A stretch of 64,000 nucleotides of DNA from DASUPK01 sp963797265 (GTDB lineage Bacteria > Actinomycetota > Thermoleophilia > Solirubrobacterales > 70-9). The DNA lies in the NCBI GenBank assembly GCA_963797265.1, contig CAWCOY010000006.1, forward strand, positions 1 through 64,000. The letters are read 5' to 3'. Under the pieces are notes generated by a model. The model worked only from the letters and a program-made list of their open reading frames with translations, was not told where the DNA came from and did not search any database. Positions 48,002-55,627 of this stretch are shown here, piece by piece; the stretch's first letter is position 1; every line of letters starts with the position of its first letter. The position numbers and the translations under genes were made by a program.

Positions 48002-48711
48002 CCGCTGCCGGGGGCGACGCCCCCGGAGCTGCCGCCGGTGCCGCCGGAGGACCCGGAGGTGCCGGACCCGCTGCTGCCGCTGGTGCCCGAGCTACCGGAG
48101 GTGCCGCCGCCCGATGTGCCGCCGGCGGTGCCGCTGGTCCCCGACGAGCTGCTCGGCGTGGTCGGGGTGACGACTCCGCCGCTGCCGGACGAGCTGCTGG
48201 AGCTGCTGGAGCTGCTGGTGCTGGTGCCCGAGGACGTGATCGGCTGGCCGCATTCCTTGAAGCCGTAGGCCGAGGCGGCCTGCTCGGCCTGGGTCTTGGC
48301 GCTGTCGAGCTCGCTCTCGAACTCGGTGGTGTCGTCGCCGCGCTGCAGCGCGAGGCCGATCTTCTTGCCGGCCGAGACCTCGTCCGACATTGCCTGCAGG
48401 AAGGCGTCGAGGTTCGTGTCCGACGGCGGGTTGAGCTGCTTGATCTGGTCGACGACCCCCTGGCGAAGCTGGGCGATCTGGTCGGCCTCGGTAAGGCCTT
48501 GGCCGGAGGAGGCGAACTGCTCGATCGAGCTGTCCGCCTCAGCGCAGATGGAGTCCGCCTGGGCGATGAAGTCGCCCCCACCCTGGCTGGGCTGGGTCTC
48601 CGTCGGGACCACGATCGGGGTCTCAGGAGAGCTGTCACCGCCGCAGGCAGCGAGCGCAAGTCCCGCTCCCACCGCCGCGACCGGGACGAAAACTCGTCGC
48701 AGGCGCCACAT
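47998..48711 (-). CDS. lipoprotein with Ser/Gly/Thr-rich tail
   Basis: 237 residues from ATG 48711. The signal FVPVAAVGAGLALAACGGDS has a lipobox (LAAC). Residues about 45-150 are a helical domain (FIAQADSICAEADSSIEQFA and IAQLRQGVVDQIKQLNPPSD) with FKECGQPI near its end; the two extra Cys may pair. The last about 85 residues are almost only Ser, Gly and Thr. The stop overlaps the end of the ABC gene by 4 bp on the opposite strand. Role unknown, likely wall-spanning. Confidence 0.75.
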   Translation of the reverse strand: MWRLRRVFVPVAAVGAGLALAACGGDSSPETPIVVPTETQPSQGGGDFIAQADSICAEADSSIEQFASSGQGLTEADQIAQLRQGVVDQIKQLNPPSDTNLDAFLQAMSDEVSAGKKIGLALQRGDDTTEFESELDSAKTQAEQAASAYGFKECGQPITSSGTSTSSSSSSSSSSGSGGVVTPTTPSSSSGTSGTAGGTSGGGTSGSSGTSGSSGSGTSGSSGGTGGSSGGVAPGSG

Positions 48712-48773
48712 AGAGTCGCGCAAGGTAGCAACTATCCCGGAGGCGTCCGGAGCACAAACCCGCTCGAATCGGC

Positions 48774-49340
48774 CTACGCGACATCCTTCTGATCGTCGTC
48801 CGGCGGCTCTACCAGCTTCAGGTGTCGACCCGGCTTGCGATGCCCGTTGCGGCCGCCGTAAGTGTCTCCTTGCGAGTGGCAGTTCGGACAAAGAATGGAC
48901 AAATTGAAGAGCCGGTTATCCATGCCGTTCCCGTTCTTGTGGTGAAGCTGCATGTTCAGGGGCTCGTCCAGGCAGCTAGAGATTCCGCACTCCTCGCACG
49001 GATTCTCCTTCAATCCGGCTTTGATCAAACGCCTCTTGAGGTGGTCACGGCCGGTGCGCCGACCGCGGACCAGCAGGTCCTCGATCGGGATGACGTGAGA
49101 TCTCGGCTTGATCGCCCCTCGCTGGACTGCCTTGTGCCATGAGCCGAGGTGGAAGCCAACCTTCTTCGCGCACTCGCGGACCGACATCCCCTGATCATGC
49201 GCGGCCTGCACAGCTTCCCAATCCACGCCATTTGAGAATCCGAAGCGCGACTTGCATTCGGCCATTGTGTGGCCGGCGTCGTAGTAGGCCTGCACGGCAG
49301 ACCGGTCGATCTTGCTCTTCCGGCCGTCCATCGAACACAT
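48774..49340 (-). CDS. HNH endonuclease with repeated DNA-binding helices
   Basis: 188 residues. Two similar N-terminal helix-turn-helix-like units (AVQAYYDAGHTMAECKSRFG, and AVQAAHDQGMSVRECAKKVG; residues about 14-65) are followed by a basic linker. The HNH nuclease motif is CEECGISSCLDEPLNMQLHH, then KNGNGMDNRLFNLSILCPNC, with two C-x2-C pairs for zinc and the HH and N of the catalytic fold (about 120-165). It resembles homing or restriction-type HNH enzymes. It stands 76 bp from tRNA-Gln, in a typical insertion spot, but no intron or phage genes accompany it. Start is ATG 49340 (MCSMDG) or ATG 49331. Confidence 0.83.
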   Translation of the reverse strand: MCSMDGRKSKIDRSAVQAYYDAGHTMAECKSRFGFSNGVDWEAVQAAHDQGMSVRECAKKVGFHLGSWHKAVQRGAIKPRSHVIPIEDLLVRGRRTGRDHLKRRLIKAGLKENPCEECGISSCLDEPLNMQLHHKNGNGMDNRLFNLSILCPNCHSQGDTYGGRNGHRKPGRHLKLVEPPDDDQKDVA

Positions 49341-49382
49341 GTTCGCAACCGTTCAGGACGGAAAAGCCCCTATCGATCCAAG

Positions 49383-49406
49383 AAGACCCGCTCAGGGACG
49401 GGTCTT
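49383..49406 (-). terminator. terminator after tRNA-Gln
   Basis: An 8-bp stem (AAGACCCG at 49383-49390, CGGGTCTT at 49399-49406) with an 8-nt loop. On the minus strand it lies 10 bases past the tRNA 3' end and is followed by CTTGG. Likely terminates the tRNA transcript. Confidence 0.65.
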
Positions 49407-49415
49407 GACTTCTAA

Positions 49416-49487
49416 CTGCGGGCCAGGGACTTGAACCCCGAATTTGCGCTCCAGAGGCGCACGTGTTGCCAATTACACCAGCCCGCA
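49416..49487 (-). tRNA. tRNA-Gln(CTG)
   Basis: 72-nt cloverleaf on the minus strand. Acceptor TGCGGGC pairs with GCCCGCA, discriminator G. The D-arm contains GTGTAATTGGCAACAC. The anticodon stem TGCGC/GCGCA encloses loop CTCTGGA with anticodon CTG. The T-arm is GGGTT-type (CGGGGTTCAAGTCCCTG). No CCA is encoded. The 5' bases match actinobacterial tRNA-Gln (TG then GTGTAATTGG). Confidence 0.93.
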
Positions 49488-49532
49488 TCGTTCGGTCCCG
49501 AACCTCTGCGGGACCTATCGCGGCCCATAAGC

Positions 49533-50777
49533 CTAGCTTGACGTGAGCTGAGCGAGGTCGCTGTCAGCGTCCCCGAGCAGCGCCTTCGCCTTCTCCGCTC
49601 CAACGTCTACACCCTCCGCCAACAGCGTCCGCGCGTGCGCCAGATCCTCGGAGCGCTCGACGCTCAGCGCGCCGACCACCTTGCCGTCCTTCACGTAGAA
49701 GACCGCAAACTCGCCGGCGTCCTGGTCCCCGCGCCAGATCTCCTCGTCCCAGTCGGTCGCCGGCCCCACGTACTCCAGGCTCGCCCAATCGGCCAGGTCG
49801 CTGAAGAAGTACGGCACGGCCTCGTAGGGCTTCGCGTCCCCCATCATGGACCGCGCCGCGTGCTGCCCCTGCTGCATCGCCACGTCCCAGTGCTCGACCC
49901 GGATACGCCGGCCATGCACCTGGCTCGCATACGAGCAGGCGTCACCGGCCGCGTAGATCCCCTCCACCGAACTCTGCAGCGTTTCGTCGCAGCGAATCCC
50001 CCCGTCGTCCTCGTCGATCTCCAACCCCGCCCGCTGCGCGATCATCACATCCGGCCTCACCCCCGCCCCGACCACGACCATGTCCCCCTCGATCGTCTTG
50101 CCGCTCTCGGTCACCACCGCGCTCGCATGGTCATCCCCCTCGAAAGTCGCGAGCGTCTCGCCGCCGTGGAACTCGATCCCCTTCGACTCCATCAGTTCCT
50201 GGAACCACCGTCCCACCTCCTCGCCGAAGGTCCGCGACAGCGCCACGTCCTCCATCATCACCAGCGCGCAGTCGGTCCCCGTGGACTTCAGCGACGCGGC
50301 CACCTCGCACGCGATGTAGCTCCCGCCGATCAGCACCACCCGATCCGCCTTCTCCGCGTCGGCCCGGATGTTGTCCGAGTTGCCGAGCGTTCGCACGTAG
50401 TGAATGCGGTCCAGGTTCGCCCCGTCGACCCGCAGGATGTTCACGTTCGCGCCGGTGGCGATCAGGGCCCGTTCGAATTCAACCTCGTCCCCGCCCTGCA
50501 GCTTCACCGTCCGCGCCTCGGGATCGAGCGACATGACGTTGGTCTCGGTCCGCAACTCGACCCCGTTCTCCTCATACCAGGAGAGCGGATTGACATGGGC
50601 ATCCTCCCTGGTCGCCTCCCCCCGGAGGTACTCCTTGGTGATCGGCGGCCGCTCGTACGGCGGCTCCGGCTCCCGCCCCACCAGCAGGATCGACCCATCG
50701 GCCCCCCGCTTGCGCAACTCGGCGGCGGCATAGCCGCAGGCGAATCCCCCGATCAGCAAGTACTGGACAGTTCTCAT
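49533..50777 (-). CDS. FAD/NAD-dependent reductase (ferredoxin-reductase-like)
   Basis: 414 residues. The N-terminal FAD motif is LLIGGFACGYAAAELRKRGA (G-G-x-A-x-G-x-A-A; the usual third Gly is Phe). PYERPPITKEYLRGEA is a family marker of rubredoxin/ferredoxin reductases. ALIATGANVNILRVDG ends the FAD half. The NAD motif is VVLIGGSYIACEVAASL (about 155). SSVEGIYAAGDACSYASQVH is the second FAD motif (about 280), and VEHWDVAMQQGQHAARSMMG follows. A C-terminal alpha-beta domain ends in about 90 residues. It should pass electrons from NADH to a ferredoxin- or rubredoxin-like partner. Confidence 0.88.
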   Translation of the reverse strand: MRTVQYLLIGGFACGYAAAELRKRGADGSILLVGREPEPPYERPPITKEYLRGEATREDAHVNPLSWYEENGVELRTETNVMSLDPEARTVKLQGGDEVEFERALIATGANVNILRVDGANLDRIHYVRTLGNSDNIRADAEKADRVVLIGGSYIACEVAASLKSTGTDCALVMMEDVALSRTFGEEVGRWFQELMESKGIEFHGGETLATFEGDDHASAVVTESGKTIEGDMVVVGAGVRPDVMIAQRAGLEIDEDDGGIRCDETLQSSVEGIYAAGDACSYASQVHGRRIRVEHWDVAMQQGQHAARSMMGDAKPYEAVPYFFSDLADWASLEYVGPATDWDEEIWRGDQDAGEFAVFYVKDGKVVGALSVERSEDLAHARTLLAEGVDVGAEKAKALLGDADSDLAQLTSS

Positions 50778-50809
50778 CCTCGAAGTTGGCGTCCCTCGGG
50801 CCGGCTTTC

Positions 50810-51499
50810 TTACTCCGCGCTCGCCCCATCGGACCCGAAGAACGACTTCAACTCCTCCTCCAGCCCCGGATCGAGCACGGCCAGCACCTCGTCCCCGGCC
50901 TCCAGCACCGTGTCGGGGGTAGGCACGAACCCGCCCTGCCCCTCGCGCAGAATCGAGATCAGCAGGCTCCCCTCCGGCATATCCAGATCCCCGACCCGCT
51001 GTCCGGCAACCCGGCTGTTGTCCCCCAGCATCATCTCGATGATCTCGAGCCGCTCCTCCGGCAGATCGAGCAGATGCACCAGCCCGTACTCCGGCACCTC
51101 GTGCTCGAGCAGCCGCAGGATCAGGTCGGTCGCCGAAACGTAGGGCTTGATCCCCAGCAGCTCGAAGTGCGGCCGGTTCCGCGGGTTGTTGACCCGCGCG
51201 ATGATCCGGTCGACCAGATACTTCTCCTTCGCCACCTGGCAGATCAGCATGTTGTCCTCGTCGTCGCCGGTGACCGCGATCACCATGTCGGCGCGCGAGA
51301 TCCCGGCCCGCTCAAGTACCCACAGCTCCGAAGCGTCTCCGTACTGGATGTTGTGCTCGAGCTCCTGCTCGACCGTCAAGTACCGGTTTCGGTTGTCCTC
51401 GATCAGCGTCACCTCGTGACCCTTCTCGAGCAGCTCCCTGGCCAGGTTCCAGCCCACCTTGCCGGCCCCGGCGATGATGATGTACTTCCCCTCTCCCAT
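50810..51499 (-). CDS. TrkA-family potassium transport regulator (two-domain)
   Basis: 229 residues. RCK-N domain: IIIAGAGKVGWNLARELLEK (GxGxxG), HEVTLIEDNRNRYLTVEQ, and ADMVIAVTGDDEDNMLICQV. RCK-C domain from about residue 145 (LEIIEMMLGDNSRVAGQRVG, LDMPEGSLLISILREGQGGF, VLEAGDEVLAVLDPGLEEEL). It should bind NAD(H) or nucleotides and gate a Trk/Ktr potassium channel. The channel gene itself is not in the window. It starts 3 bp after the stop of a second TrkA-like gene. Confidence 0.9.
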   Translation of the reverse strand: MGEGKYIIIAGAGKVGWNLARELLEKGHEVTLIEDNRNRYLTVEQELEHNIQYGDASELWVLERAGISRADMVIAVTGDDEDNMLICQVAKEKYLVDRIIARVNNPRNRPHFELLGIKPYVSATDLILRLLEHEVPEYGLVHLLDLPEERLEIIEMMLGDNSRVAGQRVGDLDMPEGSLLISILREGQGGFVPTPDTVLEAGDEVLAVLDPGLEEELKSFFGSDGASAE

Positions 51500-51502
51500 C
51501 GA

Positions 51503-51946
51503 TCAGCTGGACGTACCGGCCGCGGCGGCCTCCAGGACCTCCTTCTCGAGCATCTCGATCGCGACCTTCGTCGGGCAGACCGTATTGACCCCCTGCTTCT
51601 CGTACCACTCGGCGCGCAGCGGATCGAGGATCCGCGCGATCACCGTCGGCACATTGAACCTCCGCTTCGCGATCTGGGAAATGACGATGTTCGTGTTGTC
51701 CCCGTCCGTCGAAGCGATGAACGCGTCCGCCCGCTCGATCCCCGCGGCCGTCAGGGCGTCCTCCTCCAGTCCGGTCCCCACCGTGAACTGACCGCCCGAG
51801 TCCTCCCAGGACTTCTCCAGATTGACCTCGAGGCGCGCGTGCGCCTCCGGGTCCTCATCGAGGCAGGACACCTCGTGCCCCTCGCGCAACATCGTGCGAG
51901 CGACCGACGAGCCGACTCGCCCGCAACCAACGATCAGAACGAACAC
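51503..51946 (-). CDS. TrkA N-domain protein (single RCK-N domain)
   Basis: 147 residues from GTG 51946: VLIVGCGRVGSSVARTMLRE, EVSCLDEDPEAHARLEVNLE, ADAFIASTDGDNTNIVISQI, and VIARILDPLRAEWYEKQGVN. Only the N-terminal domain is present, so it probably pairs with the 229-residue TrkA gene 3 bp downstream as a two-subunit gating ring. The open frame continues upstream to 52138, but that part has no domain character. Confidence 0.85.
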   Translation of the reverse strand: MFVLIVGCGRVGSSVARTMLREGHEVSCLDEDPEAHARLEVNLEKSWEDSGGQFTVGTGLEEDALTAAGIERADAFIASTDGDNTNIVISQIAKRRFNVPTVIARILDPLRAEWYEKQGVNTVCPTKVAIEMLEKEVLEAAAAGTSS

Positions 51947-52207
51947 AAGGCGGATCTTAGATGGGAGCGGGATGCAGTCCGGCTTCGCCATCAGCATCAA
52001 ACGGGTCGCGCTGACGCGCGCCCTCGCATCTGCGCCTCGCTTCGCTGCGGCGCACCCTCGCATCAACTCCGGCCGAATCATGCCCCCGGGCAAACTACTG
52101 ACCGGCCAGCGTAGTTCGACCGCTTGTCCAATTTCCAATCCACCCCGAGACTTCGTGCCGATCCGACCGTGCGATTCGAACGCACGTCGGACAGGGGGAA
52201 GTCGACC

Positions 52208-53431
52208 ATGGAAGCGACCGAACCCAAAAACGGCGGAACCCAGATCACGGGCTCCAGCGCGCGAACCGCCGAGCTCCTCGCCGAGCTCTCAGCAGCCGAC
52301 ACCGACGGCGCCGCGACCCGCCTCGCCCTGAAGCGCGCCGCCGAGGCGGCCGACGCCGAGCTCTGCGTCTACGTCGACGGCGAACTCACCGAAAGCGCCG
52401 CCTCCGAGGTCACCCTCGTGGTGCCGGTACACGGCAGGCTCCATGGCCATTTCGTCCTGGCGCGAGCCGACCGCATCTTCACCGCCGCCGAGTGCGCGGA
52501 GGTCCAGGCGATCGCCCGCGCCCTCAGCCTCTTCGAGCCCGGGCTCGGCCCGAAACTGCTGGAGCGCCTGGCGCTTCAGGACGAACTGGCGGCCGGGCTC
52601 CGCCGCGGCGAGATCCAGACCTACTTCCTGCCCACGGTGGACCTCCGCACCGCCCGCGTCATCGGCGTCGAGGCGCTCGCCCGCTGGTTCCATCCCGAGC
52701 GCGGGATCCTCCAGCCCGCCGACTTCCTCGACATCGCCGAGACCGCCGGCCTGATGCCCGCCATCACAGAGCGGGTTATCGAACTCGGGCTGCGAGCCGC
52801 CGGCGACTGGTGGCGCTCCGGCCTGCGGCTCGAACTGTCGGTGAATCTCCCCGCCGCGGCGCTCACCGAACCGGACGAGCGGCCCCAGGAATTCATCCGC
52901 GAGATCCTCTCCCACGCCGGTCTGCCATCCGAGGCGCTCCGCTTCGACCTCCCCGAGGACGCCGTGATGAGGGCGACGGATCCCGCCGAGGCCCTCCAGC
53001 GGCTGACTAGAGTCGGCAACGCGATCTCGATCGACGACTTCGGCACCGGCCACACCGGCCTCGGCCGCCTCAAGCGCCTCGCCGTGGACGAGCTCAAGAT
53101 CGACCGCTCCCTGATCCGAGCCCTCGCCCGCGGCGGCGACAGGGCCCTGGTCCGCTCGACCATCCACCTGGCCCGTCAGCTGGGTCTGCGAGTGGTGGCG
53201 GAGGGCGTGGAGGCGGAGGAGACCTGGCGCCAGCTCCGCGGCATGGGCTGCGACGCCGCCCAGGGCTTCCTGATCGGCGCGCCGATGCCGGCACGCGAGG
53301 TCCTCGCCTGGATTGCGTCCTGGGACGCGCGCGGGCGCAAGCTCAACACCATCTCTCGCGAGCAACTGGAGGTCGCCAAGCCGGAGCGTCCACGCAAGAC
53401 CAACCACGCGCGCGACAGGGCACCGGCCTAG
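52208..53431 (+). CDS. EAL-domain c-di-GMP phosphodiesterase
   Basis: 407 residues from ATG 52208 (GGGGA upstream). Residues about 10-125 form a small GAF-like N-terminal domain (LALKRAAEAADAELCVYVDG, VTLVVPVHGRLHGHFVLARA). The EAL domain follows. It contains VEALARWFHPERG (the EAL-type motif), LSVNLPAAALTE (Asn), FDLPEDAVM (Glu), SIDDFGTGHTGLGRLKRL (DDFG), VDELKIDRSLI (Lys) and VVAEGVEAEE (Glu). AAQGFLIGAPMP supplies the final Gln. The key metal and catalytic residues are kept, so it should hydrolyse c-di-GMP. No GGDEF domain. No transmembrane segment, hence cytoplasmic. Confidence 0.88.
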   Translation: MEATEPKNGGTQITGSSARTAELLAELSAADTDGAATRLALKRAAEAADAELCVYVDGELTESAASEVTLVVPVHGRLHGHFVLARADRIFTAAECAEVQAIARALSLFEPGLGPKLLERLALQDELAAGLRRGEIQTYFLPTVDLRTARVIGVEALARWFHPERGILQPADFLDIAETAGLMPAITERVIELGLRAAGDWWRSGLRLELSVNLPAAALTEPDERPQEFIREILSHAGLPSEALRFDLPEDAVMRATDPAEALQRLTRVGNAISIDDFGTGHTGLGRLKRLAVDELKIDRSLIRALARGGDRALVRSTIHLARQLGLRVVAEGVEAEETWRQLRGMGCDAAQGFLIGAPMPAREVLAWIASWDARGRKLNTISREQLEVAKPERPRKTNHARDRAPA

Positions 53432-53433
53432 AT

Positions 53434-55380
53434 CTAGCTCTTCACCGGACCCGGTTCCTCGTCCCGAGCGGTCTCCTCCTCCGGCGGCGCCGTCAGCAGC
53501 ACGCGGCACGGGGCCTTCTTGAGCACGTACTCGGTCACCTCCCCGATCTCGTCCGGACGGGCCCCCCCGATGCCGCCGAGGATCGCGCCACCCCGGACGC
53601 GCGTCGGCGGCTCACCGCCCATCACGATCACCTCGGCTCCCTTGTCCCGCGCCTCCTGCACGATTCCGGACCCCAGCGACCGCGCAGCGACCAGGCTCGT
53701 GGTCACCTCGACGTTCTCGTACTCGTCGCCCACCTCACGGGCCCGCTCCAACGCACGGTCGGCCTGCTCCCGCACCGACTTCGGCAGCGGCGAGTCGAGC
53801 GGCACGGTCAGCGGCAGCTCCGCCACGTAGACCACGTCCAGCCTCGGTGGCCGCTCCCCCTCCTCCACCTGCGCGTCGGCGAGCCTGCCCGCGGTGCTGA
53901 CGATGTCGTCGTCCAGCTTCGTCCCGAAGATCGGCACCAGGATCGTCGAGTACTCCACCTCCGCGGGCTGCTTCTTCAGCGAGGCCTCCGGCACCTGTAC
54001 CCGCCTGGTCAAGGGAGTCCCCTCCACGTAGCGCCGGTAGATCACGTAGAAGACCAGCCCGAACACCATCCAGCCTCCGCCCACCCAGACCGCGGTGTGG
54101 TGGAGCAGAAAGACACTGATCCAGGCGAGCCCGCTGATCACCGCCCCGAAGATCGCCAGCAGCGGCAGCTCGTGCGAGCCGAATCTCATGTTCCAGGGCA
54201 CCCGGTACGGACGTTCCAGGTCCGGTTCGACGACGCGTAATCGGACGATCGAGATCTGCGCGATCGTCACCGCGAGCAGCGCCCCGAACGCATAGACGCG
54301 CGCCAGGAACCGGATGTCTCCCGGAATCGCCAGAGCCAGCGCCAGCACCGCCGCGATCACGATCGCGATGTAGGGAGTCGAGTAAGTCGACTCCAGCTTG
54401 CCGGCCCAGCTCGGTATCTGCCGGTTGGTCGCCAGGACGTAGACGTGCCGCGACAGCCCGAGCATCGCCCCGTTCGCCGCCCAGAAGAGCACCGGCACGG
54501 CGACCAGCATCACTATCCACTTCATGACGTCGTCGAGAAGGCCGTGGTCGTAGTTGGCGACCACTCCGAGCACCGGCTCCTCGATGTACTGGCCCGCCAG
54601 AGCGGTCTCAGGCCCATGCGGGCCCGGGGTCACGGGTACCGCCATCAGCGCCACCGCCGCGATCCCCGCGTAGATCAGCGGAATCGCGATCGTGCCCACG
54701 CGCAACACCCTCTTCAAGTCGGCCGGTTCGAACTCGAGTTCCGGAGCCAGATCGCTGGCCGCCTCGATCCCCGCGTAGGCGATCGTCGCGATCACCAGCG
54801 AATAGACGAGGTCCTTGACGCTCGGCGTGCTGAACAGGTGGAGCTGGTCCGTCAGCAGGTCCGGGTGCAGCACGACAAGCAAGCCGACCACGATCACCAG
54901 CAGCTGCAGCCCGAGCTCCGCCAGGGCCAACACGACCAGCCGCCGCTGCCGATTGCGGCCGGTGACGTCGGCGATGTTGAGGATCGCCGCCAGCGCGATC
55001 ACCAGTGCCGCCACGGCCAGCTCCACGTCCCCCCCACCGAACGTTCCCGAGATCGGTGTCAGGTAGTGCGAGACCGTGATTGACGCCGCCGCGATCACGA
55101 TCAGGTAGTCGATCAGGATCGCCCAGCCCGCGATGAAGCTGATCAGCTCGTTGAAGGCGTGGCGCGCGAAGGTCGCCGACCCGCCCCTCTGCCGGAGCAT
55201 CGCGCCGCCCTCGACGTAGGAGAGGGAGGTGAGCGCGAACATCAGCCCCGCCAGCAGGAAGATCACCGGCGTCAGGCCGAGCCCCCGGTCCGCGACGACC
55301 CCGATCGAGAAGTAGATCGAGAACCCCACGGCCGCCGACGCCGCGGAATAGAGGAACGGCACACCGAGCCAGCGCCTCAT
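53434..55380 (-). CDS. APC-family permease fused to a Usp domain
   Basis: 648 residues from ATG 55380. About twelve transmembrane helices occupy residues 1-480; the first loop contains TSLSYVEGGAMLRQRGGSAT followed by FARHAFNELISFIAGWAILI, the usual amino-acid permease pattern. Residues about 490-640 form a universal-stress-protein domain (YSTILVPIFGTKLDDDIVST, LDVVYVAELPLTVPLDSPLP, GAEVIVMGGEPPTRVRGGAI with a GG-x-G-type ATP-binding end). The fusion suggests nucleotide-linked control of an amino acid carrier. A 65-residue membrane protein gene is 16 bp upstream. The 3' ends of this gene and the EAL gene are 2 bp apart. Confidence 0.88.
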   Translation of the reverse strand: MRRWLGVPFLYSAASAAVGFSIYFSIGVVADRGLGLTPVIFLLAGLMFALTSLSYVEGGAMLRQRGGSATFARHAFNELISFIAGWAILIDYLIVIAAASITVSHYLTPISGTFGGGDVELAVAALVIALAAILNIADVTGRNRQRRLVVLALAELGLQLLVIVVGLLVVLHPDLLTDQLHLFSTPSVKDLVYSLVIATIAYAGIEAASDLAPELEFEPADLKRVLRVGTIAIPLIYAGIAAVALMAVPVTPGPHGPETALAGQYIEEPVLGVVANYDHGLLDDVMKWIVMLVAVPVLFWAANGAMLGLSRHVYVLATNRQIPSWAGKLESTYSTPYIAIVIAAVLALALAIPGDIRFLARVYAFGALLAVTIAQISIVRLRVVEPDLERPYRVPWNMRFGSHELPLLAIFGAVISGLAWISVFLLHHTAVWVGGGWMVFGLVFYVIYRRYVEGTPLTRRVQVPEASLKKQPAEVEYSTILVPIFGTKLDDDIVSTAGRLADAQVEEGERPPRLDVVYVAELPLTVPLDSPLPKSVREQADRALERAREVGDEYENVEVTTSLVAARSLGSGIVQEARDKGAEVIVMGGEPPTRVRGGAILGGIGGARPDEIGEVTEYVLKKAPCRVLLTAPPEEETARDEEPGPVKS

Positions 55381-55396
55381 CACGGGTCGGCCCCCC

Positions 55397-55594
55397 TCAT
55401 CCGCGCATCGACAGATAGAGCCGCCCCGAACCGAGGGCGATGAAGAGCAGCCCAAAGAGCACGCCGACGGCCAGCGGCCCACCGCCCCGCGCCAGCGTGA
55501 CGATCAGCATCGCCGCGCCGAAACCGATGATCGTCACCGAGAAGATGCGGACGGCGAGCTGATAGCCCTCATCGGGCGAGGGTGGCCTGGGCAT
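55397..55594 (-). CDS. small two-helix membrane protein
   Basis: 65 residues. Two hydrophobic segments (VRIFSVTIIGFGAAMLIVTL and LAVGVLFGLLFIALGSGRLY) are joined by ARGGGP. It is 16 bp upstream of the permease gene and may be an accessory subunit. No family is recognised. Confidence 0.65.
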   Translation of the reverse strand: MPRPPSPDEGYQLAVRIFSVTIIGFGAAMLIVTLARGGGPLAVGVLFGLLFIALGSGRLYLSMRG

Positions 55595-55627
55595 ATTTCG
55601 GGAGCTTAGGCTCCCCCATGGATCGCT

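Noticed and set aside
52124..52207. Start of the EAL gene at 52124
   Set aside because: The extra 28 residues have no domain character, and ATG 52208 has a better ribosome binding site.
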